Shown piece by piece: positions 1-5,629 of a stretch of 15,148 nucleotides of DNA. A program made the position numbers and the translations under genes. Position 1 is the first letter of the stretch. The number at the start of each line of letters is the position of its first letter. The DNA comes from an uncultured Bacteroidales bacterium (GTDB lineage Bacteria; Bacteroidota; Bacteroidia; Bacteroidales; F082). The notes under the pieces were generated by a model. It had not been told where the DNA came from, made no database searches, and saw nothing but the letters and a program-made list of their open reading frames with translations. Location: contig CAMKAR010000013.1 of NCBI GenBank assembly GCA_946410535.1, positions 1 to 15,148 on the forward strand, read 5' to 3'.

Positions 1-542
1 TAGAGCGACTTGCCAAACCTTTTCAGGTAGGCTTTCGTGGCCGCATAAATCGTGATGCCCGGGCAGGGCAACTTGGCCGCCATCGACGACATATTAATAA
101 GGTATCCGTAGCCGCGCCGTTTCATCTCGTCGCCAAAAAGGATGCAAAGCCGTGTCGGGGTAAGGGTATGCAACCTCATCATCTTCAACGCTTTTGCCTC
201 ATTTTCAGGTGTCAGTTCCTCAAAGAAGAACATGCCCGCATTGTTGATGAGGATGTCGATTTGAATATGCTCGGCTTGGCAAAAGGCAAACAGGTCCTCG
301 GCAGCAGTCTCGGTAGCCAAATCTTGGAAGTGCGGAATCACTTGGATGTGTTCGGTTTGCAATTCTCGTGCGACCTTCTCCAATTCTTCCTTTTGGTTGC
401 TGACCAACAACAAGTTGCAGCCCATTTCGGCCAACTGTCGCGCAAACTCCAAGCCCATGCCAGAGCTTCCGCCTGTCACCAAAGCCCAAGGCTGATGCCC
501 ATGGGCTTCCTCAAACCGTTTCAACCTTTTTTTGACGTTCAT
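1..542 (-). CDS. Short-chain dehydrogenase/reductase (partial, 3' end missing); candidate 3-hydroxysteroid dehydrogenase
   Basis: I translated this reading frame by hand from the ATG at 542-540; it stays open to the window edge, giving about 180 residues without the C-terminus. Seen: a Rossmann nucleotide-binding motif TGGSSGMG (residues 23-30), NNAG (100-103), a catalytic Ser at 153 and YAATK (Tyr166, Lys170) exactly 13 residues later. Together these define a classical NAD(P)(H)-dependent SDR. The middle and the stretch after YAATK resemble the KAR/17-beta-HSD-like branch. Odd: the position usually held by the catalytic-tetrad Asn, about 24 residues after NNAG, appears to be His125. The start overlaps the stop of the upstream flavin reductase by ATGA, which suggests translational coupling. 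Inference: alongside a steroid 5-alpha-reductase homologue and an OYE reductase, a 3-oxo/3-hydroxy-steroid or bile-acid dehydrogenase is the most attractive role. A general ketone reductase is possible. The family is certain, the substrate is not. Confidence 0.9.
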   Translation of the reverse strand, partial: MNVKKRLKRFEEAHGHQPWALVTGGSSGMGLEFARQLAEMGCNLLLVSNQKEELEKVARELQTEHIQVIPHFQDLATETAAEDLFAFCQAEHIQIDILINNAGMFFFEELTPENEAKALKMMRLHTLTPTRLCILFGDEMKRRGYGYLINMSSMAAKLPCPGITIYAATKAYLKRFGKSL

Positions 543-1774
543 TGTTTCTTCTCCGCTTTCTTGATTTCCTTTTGAATCGCCTTGGGCAGTTCCTCATCGA
601 CGCAATGGTGGCACTTCATGTCGAGCGTGTACATACGCCCGATGCAATAATTGGAGTGCTTGCATTCGCTGCGCGTCACTTCGCCACTATGCAGCTTGTT
701 GACAAAGTCGGTGTCGTTGATCAAAGCACGCGCCATTTGCAGGGCCACAAAGCCCGAACCAAGCACCTCTTCCATCTTCTCGCGCGAAACCATTCCACCC
801 ACATAAATCAAAGGCATCTTCAGCGCGGCGCGAAACTCCTTTGCCTCTTCCAAGAAATAGCCTTCGCTAAAGGGCACCGTCGGAATCAGCTTGCGACCGA
901 AAAGCGCCAGTCCGGCCTTAAGCCACCAGAACTTCTTCGGGTCCATGTAATAACGCAGCGTCTTGAGCGGCATCGCGCCTCGCATCACCTCCATCGGGGC
1001 CTTGCTGACGAAGCCCGCCGACAACACAAGTGCATGAACGCCAAGTTTTTCCAGCTCCTTAGCCACAATAATGCAATCGTCCTTGTCCATGCCTTTATTG
1101 AAGCCATCGTGCATATTCATCTTGACCACCACGGCCATATCATGGCCCGCTGCGCGCATCACTTCCTCGATGACGAGTTTCATGAAACGCATCCTATTGT
1201 CCAAGACCCCTCCAAACTCATCGCGACGATGGTTGGTATAGGGAGACAGGAACTGACTAATCAGGTAACCATGTCCGGCATGGATCTCGACACAATCGAA
1301 GCCCGCCTTGCGTGCCAGCGTGACGGCCTTGCCGAAATCGAGGACCAGTTCATAGATCTCCGCTTTCCTCAGTTTCCTCACGAAAGTCGGCGAGTACATA
1401 TTGAAGCCTCCCGAAGCGCCCACAGGCATACAGCCACAAGTGGAGCGGTGCGTCATGTTGCCGCAATGGCCCAATTGGATGGAAGCTTTGGCGCCGTAGG
1501 AATGAATGGCGTCGGTGAGGCGTTTCAAGTCGGGGACGATTTCCTCGCGCATCCACAGTTGGCCGTTGAACGACAGTCCCGACTGGCTGACCGCAGCATA
1601 GGCCACCGTCGTCATGCCCACTCCACCCCGCGCCACAGCGGTATGGTAGTTGAACAAATCGTCGGACGGACGGTTGCCGTAGGCCATATTCTCGAAGGCT
1701 GCCGAGCGTATCACCCTGTTGCGCAGCGTGATAGGTCCAATCTCGCAAGGTGTGAATATGATTGAGTTTTCCAT
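539..1774 (-). CDS. OYE-family NADH:flavin oxidoreductase; candidate 3-oxo-delta4-steroid 5-beta-reductase
   Basis: A 411-residue protein with one Old Yellow Enzyme TIM barrel. Seen: N-terminal FTPCEIGPITLRNRV typical of the family; Gln100 in SIQLGH (FMN contact); HAGHGYLISQFLSP at residues 165-178 with the substrate-binding His pair and catalytic Tyr170; TNHRRDEFGG at 180-189; Lys218 in VVKMN; and phosphate-binding VGGM (325-328) and MARAL (347-351). The C-terminus holds four cysteines (371, 377, 388, 391) in roughly the place where 2,4-dienoyl-CoA reductase/BaiCD-type enzymes bind a 4Fe-4S cluster, but with different spacing. The FAD/NAD(P) domain that follows in those enzymes is absent. 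Family members reduce activated C=C bonds. It starts 3 nt after the 5-alpha-reductase homologue and overlaps the SDR, so the three should be co-transcribed. Inference: 5-beta-reduction of 3-oxo-delta4 steroids or bile acids. An unrelated enoate reductase cannot be excluded. Confidence 0.9.
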   Translation of the reverse strand: MENSIIFTPCEIGPITLRNRVIRSAAFENMAYGNRPSDDLFNYHTAVARGGVGMTTVAYAAVSQSGLSFNGQLWMREEIVPDLKRLTDAIHSYGAKASIQLGHCGNMTHRSTCGCMPVGASGGFNMYSPTFVRKLRKAEIYELVLDFGKAVTLARKAGFDCVEIHAGHGYLISQFLSPYTNHRRDEFGGVLDNRMRFMKLVIEEVMRAAGHDMAVVVKMNMHDGFNKGMDKDDCIIVAKELEKLGVHALVLSAGFVSKAPMEVMRGAMPLKTLRYYMDPKKFWWLKAGLALFGRKLIPTVPFSEGYFLEEAKEFRAALKMPLIYVGGMVSREKMEEVLGSGFVALQMARALINDTDFVNKLHSGEVTRSECKHSNYCIGRMYTLDMKCHHCVDEELPKAIQKEIKKAEKKQ

Positions 1775-1777
1775 AGG

Positions 1778-2545
1778 TCAATATATAAAAGGTATGATTC
1801 TCTTGACTTTTTTCGTGTCGAGTTCGTCGCCAAACTCTTCCTGATAACGTTTGTAGATGTGGTCGGCACGAGGGCCGAGGTTGGCGAAAGTCCACAATGC
1901 AAAAATCGCGCCAGCCCACGACCAGGTGAGTATGGCAAAACCGACCCATTCGACGAACTCGCCGAAATAGTTGGCCGAAGTGACGTAGCGGAACATGCCA
2001 CCCTTAGGCAGGTAATGGTTGGTGTCGCCCTCCTTTCGCAGGTTGCGGATGATGTCGTCGCTTGAGATGTTGATGTACATTCCGATGATGAAAACGATGA
2101 ATCCCGTAATAAAACGCGGGTCGGTGAGCCAGTCAGCGGGATAATAATCCTTGGGAGAAACATAGAAAATCCAGCCGCCTTGCATCAAGGCATTCAACAC
2201 GTTGAACGTCACGCCCATCAAGACGATGGAAACTGGCATGACACTGTGGCCTCGCATACGGAACGGGAACACGAACGACCGCTGGATGTAGTGCAACTCG
2301 AAAAGGAAGAGAAACGCCAATCGCACCAAGTCGTCGCGACGGTCGGAAAAGAACCACAGCAACAACATGGCAATGAACACAGGCGCTTCCATCAGCACCC
2401 AGCCCACCTTGTTGTTAACCGTAGGCCCCCATTTCTGGTTATAGAACTTGCCATAGCCCGCATCCACAAAGAAGAGGCTCACGAAAACCACCACGGCTAC
2501 CACTGCCATGACGATCAGGAAAATGTTGAAATAATGAATGGACAT
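1778..2545 (-). CDS. Steroid 5-alpha-reductase (SRD5A) family membrane protein; candidate bile-acid/steroid 5AR
   Basis: 255 residues from the ATG at 2545, almost the length of human SRD5A1/2. It is strongly hydrophobic, with about seven likely membrane segments. The C-terminal steroid-reductase domain is unmistakable: FRYVTSANYFGEFVEW (residues 185-200) parallels the YVSGANxxGE motif of the animal enzymes, followed by a GPRADHIYKRY segment (224-234, with R226 and H229) and the ending RIIPFIY. Glu53 in MEAPVF and Tyr86 in LHYIQRSF fall where the SRD5A2 substrate/catalytic Glu and Tyr sit. Known family reaction: NADPH-dependent reduction of 3-oxo-delta4 steroids to 5-alpha products within the membrane. 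It is the first gene of the operon with the OYE reductase and SDR. A TTG seven codons upstream (2566) is in frame but lies inside the predicted -7 promoter box, so the ATG is preferred. The specific substrate is inferred from context. Confidence 0.88.
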   Translation of the reverse strand: MSIHYFNIFLIVMAVVAVVVFVSLFFVDAGYGKFYNQKWGPTVNNKVGWVLMEAPVFIAMLLLWFFSDRRDDLVRLAFLFLFELHYIQRSFVFPFRMRGHSVMPVSIVLMGVTFNVLNALMQGGWIFYVSPKDYYPADWLTDPRFITGFIVFIIGMYINISSDDIIRNLRKEGDTNHYLPKGGMFRYVTSANYFGEFVEWVGFAILTWSWAGAIFALWTFANLGPRADHIYKRYQEEFGDELDTKKVKRIIPFIY

Positions 2546-2563
2546 TGCATTGGAAATGAGTTT

Positions 2564-2592
2564 CAAAAATAGGGAAAAACCGCTTCGGCAAA
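2564..2592 (-). promoter_or_regulatory. Promoter of the steroid/bile-acid reductase operon
   Basis: On the minus strand, TATTTTTG (2571-2564) matches the Bacteroidota -7 consensus TAnnTTTG exactly. A TTTG (2592-2589) lies 17 nt upstream as a -33 element. Transcription would begin near 2557, leaving a leader of about 12 nt before the ATG at 2545. This placement argues against the in-frame TTG at 2566 as the start. Confidence 0.55.
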
Positions 2593-2668
2593 CATTCTTT
2601 TCAACAAAAAGCCGAAATAATTATCCGTAACGATGTCTTGAACCCTTAACAGAATGTGAAGTTTTCCG

Positions 2669-2676
2669 TAATTTTG
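2669..2676 (+). promoter_or_regulatory. -7 promoter box for the GT4 glycosyltransferase
   Basis: TAATTTTG, followed by C, matches the Bacteroidota -7 consensus TAnnTTTG. It sits 17 nt before the ATG at 2694, so the leader would be short. No convincing -33 TTTG is seen at normal spacing. The promoter diverges from that of the reductase operon within a 148-nt intergenic region. Confidence 0.5.
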
Positions 2677-2693
2677 CGGCAAAAATCAGAACC

Positions 2694-3863
2694 ATGGAAT
2701 CGAACATCGGACTTTTCAACGAAAGTTTCCCGCCCGTGATGGACGGTGTGTCGGTATGCGTGCAGAACTACGCCTACTGGATGCAGAAAAAAGTGGGCGG
2801 TGTGTCGGTCATCACGCCCAACGTGCCCGGAGCCGACTACAAGCAATACGACTATGAGGTGCTGGACTATTTTTCGGTGCCCATCCCCTTCCGCAAGCCC
2901 TACGTCACCGGCATTGCCGACATCGACCCCGCTTTCTTAGCCAAAATCTCGAAGCGACCTTTCAAGATCGTCCATGCGCATTCGCCCTTCACTGCGGGTT
3001 GGGCTGCGGCCAACGTCGCCAAGAAACTCAACATCCCGATGGTAGCCACATTCCATTCCAAATACCGCGACGACTTCAGCCAAAACATCCCATCGAAAGC
3101 CGTAGTCGACCAAATCGTCAAGCGCATCATCAACTTCTACGAGCGTGCCGACGAGGTTTGGGTACCGCAAGCCTCTGTGAAAGAAGTGATTAAGGAATAC
3201 GGCTACAAAGGGCATGTGGAGGTTGTCGACAATGGCAGCGACCTTGTGGCCGACTATCCTGAGTCCTATTTCGTTGAGGCAAGGAAGGCGTTGGGCATCG
3301 CCCCCGACGACTTCGTCTTCCTCTTCGTGGGGCAACACATTTGGCAGAAGAACGTCCGATTCATCATCGATGCCCTTGAGAAGATCAAGGACACGCCTTT
3401 CAGGATGTTCTTCGTCGGCAACGGCTATGCCGCCGACGCCATGAAAGAACTGGTGGCAGAGAAAGGCCTCGACAAGTGCGTCACATTTGTCGGCACGCTG
3501 ACCGAGCGTGAAGCCATCACGCGATACTATGCCGCCGCCGACCTGTTCCTTTTCCCTTCGCTCTACGACAATGCGCCGCTTGTGGTTCGCGAAGCCGCTG
3601 CTTTGCACACCCCTGCCGTCATGATCGAAGGTGCCACGGCAGCCTCCATCCTGACCGACAACGAGAACGGTTTTCTCATTCCCAACGACCTGGACGCCTT
3701 CGCCAGCCGCCTCCGCGAACTGATTCACGACCCCGAACGCGTACACAAAGTAGGAGTTCAAGCCTCACACAGCATCGTCCGCTCGTGGGAAGATGTCGTC
3801 GGCGAAGTCTTAGACAGATACAACAAATTGATTTACAAAACGAAAATGATCATCATTCCCTAA
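2694..3863 (+). CDS. GT4-family glycosyltransferase (GT-B fold), substrate unknown
   Basis: 389 residues. Seen: an N-terminal acceptor domain opening with NIGLFNESFPPVMDGVS (residues 4-20), the GV-type loop of GT4 enzymes; HAHSPFTAGWAA (94-105); and TFHSKYRDDF (119-128). The C-terminal donor domain has VDNGSD (178-183), LFVGQHIWQKN (210-220, with the donor-phosphate Lys) and PSLYDNAPLVVREAAA (288-303). Glu300 there corresponds to the conserved nucleotide-sugar-binding Glu of the EX7E motif. No signal peptide or membrane segment is seen, so it should act at the cytoplasmic face. The NESFPP/HSPFTAG/FHSKYRDDF style resembles glycosyltransferases that act on diacylglycerol or phosphatidylinositol-type lipid acceptors, but the acceptor cannot be read from sequence. 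It is transcribed divergently from the steroid reductase operon and ends in two tandem TAA stops. Family assignment is firm; the role is open. Confidence 0.9.
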   Translation: MESNIGLFNESFPPVMDGVSVCVQNYAYWMQKKVGGVSVITPNVPGADYKQYDYEVLDYFSVPIPFRKPYVTGIADIDPAFLAKISKRPFKIVHAHSPFTAGWAAANVAKKLNIPMVATFHSKYRDDFSQNIPSKAVVDQIVKRIINFYERADEVWVPQASVKEVIKEYGYKGHVEVVDNGSDLVADYPESYFVEARKALGIAPDDFVFLFVGQHIWQKNVRFIIDALEKIKDTPFRMFFVGNGYAADAMKELVAEKGLDKCVTFVGTLTEREAITRYYAAADLFLFPSLYDNAPLVVREAAALHTPAVMIEGATAASILTDNENGFLIPNDLDAFASRLRELIHDPERVHKVGVQASHSIVRSWEDVVGEVLDRYNKLIYKTKMIIIP

Positions 3864-3871
3864 TAAGGGAA
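3856..3871. terminator. Short hairpin between convergent genes
   Basis: TTCCCT (3856-3861) and AGGGAA (3866-3871) form a perfect 6-bp stem around the 4-nt loop AATA. It overlaps the glycosyltransferase stop codons and lies 2 nt from the stop of the convergent lipoprotein gene. There is no T-run on the plus side and only a loosely T-rich tail on the minus side, so it may be a weak bidirectional terminator or chance. Confidence 0.3.
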
Positions 3872-3873
3872 AC

Positions 3874-4233
3874 TCATTTGCCAATGACGTTGGCATACGC
3901 CTCCTTGACTCGAAGAGCCAAATCCTCATTGCCGGTGGCATCGACGGCACTCATGAAATCCATGCGAATGTTGTTGTACTTCATCCGATCATCTTGCGTC
4001 AGCTGCGGGCCATACTCCACATAGTTCTTGCTCATCGTCACGAACTGCTTGATGGCTTCGTCCCAATCTTCGGCCTTGTAATGCTTTGAGTCCTTGACCA
4101 CTTGGTTGACGAATTTCTCAGCGTTAGGGATAAGTTGACGCGGACTATCGGCCATTTCATAGGATGCCGGGGCATTATGACAGCCCGCCAAGGCGAACAT
4201 GGCCAACATCAAAAGAGGCAATATCTTTTTCAT
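3874..4233 (-). CDS. Small helical lipoprotein downstream of porV
   Basis: 119 residues. Seen: a lipoprotein signal peptide MKKILPLLMLAMFALAGC with the lipidated Cys at position 18. The rest is a soluble, mostly alpha-helical stretch rich in Lys, Asp and Glu and without further cysteines. It resembles the small uncharacterised lipoproteins common in Bacteroidota (DUF6565-like, from memory and unverified). Its start lies 34 nt after the porV stop, with no promoter-like -7 box in the gap, so it is probably co-transcribed with porV and the porU-type genes. The mature protein should sit in the periplasm, tethered to the outer or inner membrane. No enzymatic motif is visible. A T9SS accessory role is only suggested by position. 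Confidence 0.85.
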   Translation of the reverse strand: MKKILPLLMLAMFALAGCHNAPASYEMADSPRQLIPNAEKFVNQVVKDSKHYKAEDWDEAIKQFVTMSKNYVEYGPQLTQDDRMKYNNIRMDFMSAVDATGNEDLALRVKEAYANVIGK

Positions 4234-4267
4234 TACAATTAGCTATAAGTGGTTTAACAACAATCAA

Positions 4268-5506
4268 TCATCCTTTCTTGCCCATACTATAGGTGAGGTT
4301 GAAACGGAGCGTGTTTTCCAGCGGGTTGCTGCCGGCAACCGTATTGATGGGAATGAGGTAAGACACATCCAAGCCAAACACGTTGTATTTCAAGGCTGCA
4401 CCCAAGGTGACGAACTTACGGTTGCCCTTCAGCGCGGTCTCGTTGAAATAACCGGCACGCACTGCAAACACGTTGTTGTACCAATACTCAACGCCACCAC
4501 CAATGTTGATTTCGCAAAGCTCCTCGTAGAACTTTCCGATTTGGACCAACTCGTTGTTCGAATTGTAGCCATAGCCGGGAGCGTCGTAGAACGACTGGAT
4601 CATGCCTTGAACCACCGAAACGTGGTTGTCCATGCCATGAAGAATCTGGATATTCCCTTCGGCATCCAAAATGGCATTACCTTGATCATCTCTCAAGATG
4701 ATTGGCTGCGTGGGTACCAATAGCTTGGAGAAATCCAAAGTGAAAGCCAAAGAGTTGTACTCATCGAGTTCTAGTTTCAATCCAGCGCCGGCACGCAAGG
4801 TGGTCGGGATGAAGAAACGCTGGTCCGAAACACCGTTATAGGTAATCTTGCTACCGATGTTGGTGATGGCGGCACCCCACGAAAAGTCGGCATCCATCGA
4901 GCTGAACCATTCGACGGGGCGCTTGTAATAGACGGCCACGTCGGCTGCCACAGAAATGCCTGGGCGACTATGGTCACCTTGGTTCTGCGTCAGGTCGGAA
5001 TAGATGAAGCGGCCTGCCACGGCACCCGAAAGATAGTCGCCGAGCATACGCGAATAGGTGGCATCCAAGGCCCATTCATTGGGTCTGTATTCACCCAAAG
5101 ACGTGTTGTTGATGTCCGTAAACTTAATCTTGCCGCAGTTGAAGTAGCGCAAGGTTCCCGCCACCGACGAACGGTCGTTGATCTTATAGGCCAAAGCCAA
5201 ATAAGCCAAATTCATGTCCTTAACCAACTTACGCAGCCATGGACTGTAGCCCAAACCGGCAGCGAACTTGTCCTCCAAATAGACATACTTGGCAGGATTG
5301 TAGTGCATGGAATAGACATCGGCATCGGTGGCCACACCTCCATCACCCAAAGCGCCTCCGCGTGCATCGGGAGAGATGGAAACAAATGGCACCGCAGTGG
5401 TAATCACATTGGGCGAAACGCTTTGACCGAGGTAGTTGTTGTTCTGTCCGTAAGAGACCGCCGCAACCATCACAAGGGCGGCAACAAGAATCTTCTTCAC
5501 TTTCAT
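4268..5506 (-). CDS. porV: T9SS outer-membrane shuttle protein PorV (LptO)
   Basis: 412 residues. Seen: a Sec signal peptide (about 1-21, ending SYGQ), then the PorV/FadL-like signature FVSISPDARGGALGDGGVAT (residues 41-60) continuing to SMHYNPAK (66-73). The remainder has the alternating hydrophobic/aromatic pattern of a beta-barrel and ends in a beta-strand (NTLRFNLTYSMG). In characterised T9SS, PorV is a FadL-type barrel that takes cargo from the SprA/Sov translocon and delivers it to the PorU sortase for attachment to A-LPS. The place directly after two PorU-type genes and near gldJ is the classic neighbourhood. A separate -7 box lies upstream, so it can probably also be transcribed alone. 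Length and motifs are normal; no defect is seen. Confidence 0.93.
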   Translation of the reverse strand: MKVKKILVAALVMVAAVSYGQNNNYLGQSVSPNVITTAVPFVSISPDARGGALGDGGVATDADVYSMHYNPAKYVYLEDKFAAGLGYSPWLRKLVKDMNLAYLALAYKINDRSSVAGTLRYFNCGKIKFTDINNTSLGEYRPNEWALDATYSRMLGDYLSGAVAGRFIYSDLTQNQGDHSRPGISVAADVAVYYKRPVEWFSSMDADFSWGAAITNIGSKITYNGVSDQRFFIPTTLRAGAGLKLELDEYNSLAFTLDFSKLLVPTQPIILRDDQGNAILDAEGNIQILHGMDNHVSVVQGMIQSFYDAPGYGYNSNNELVQIGKFYEELCEINIGGGVEYWYNNVFAVRAGYFNETALKGNRKFVTLGAALKYNVFGLDVSYLIPINTVAGSNPLENTLRFNLTYSMGKKG

Positions 5507-5529
5507 ATTCAGATTTCGATTTAAAATTG

Positions 5530-5537
5530 CAAAAATA
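5530..5537 (-). promoter_or_regulatory. -7 promoter box for porV
   Basis: On the minus strand the octamer is TATTTTTG, followed by C. It matches TAnnTTTG and is identical to the box before the steroid reductase operon. It lies 23 nt before the porV ATG (5506-5504). No clear TTTG is present at -33, so it may be a secondary promoter inside the porU-porV operon. Confidence 0.45.
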
Positions 5538-5591
5538 ACGATTATTCGATTGGGTTATTGTATCGTGTCGGAAAAATATTTTTCAACCAAC

Positions 5592-5627
5592 AACGCGGTG
5601 CTTCGGCAGGCTCGGCAACGGCAACGG
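5592..5627. repeat. GC-rich REP-like remnant between porU paralogue and porV
   Basis: The stretch is GC-rich inside an otherwise AT-rich 123-nt gap and contains GGTGCTTCGGCAGGCTCGGC plus two tandem CGGCAA units. It recalls the CTTCG(A/G)CAGGCTC short palindromic repeats scattered in many bacterial genomes (recalled, not searched). The outer arms no longer pair well. A perfect AT palindrome GAAAAATATTTTTC (5571-5584) follows on the porV side, so the two together could act as a weak terminator of the porU transcript. Confidence 0.3.
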
Positions 5628-5629
5628 AT

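Noticed and set aside
542..1765. 407-codon open frame on the plus strand opposite the OYE reductase gene
   Set aside because: It lies wholly antisense to a gene with full family motifs. Its protein is His/Arg-rich without recognisable domains, as expected for a shadow frame.
2546..2566. TTG start at 2566 for the 5-alpha-reductase homologue
   Set aside because: The TTG is inside the predicted -7 box, and the ATG at 2545 gives the normal family length.
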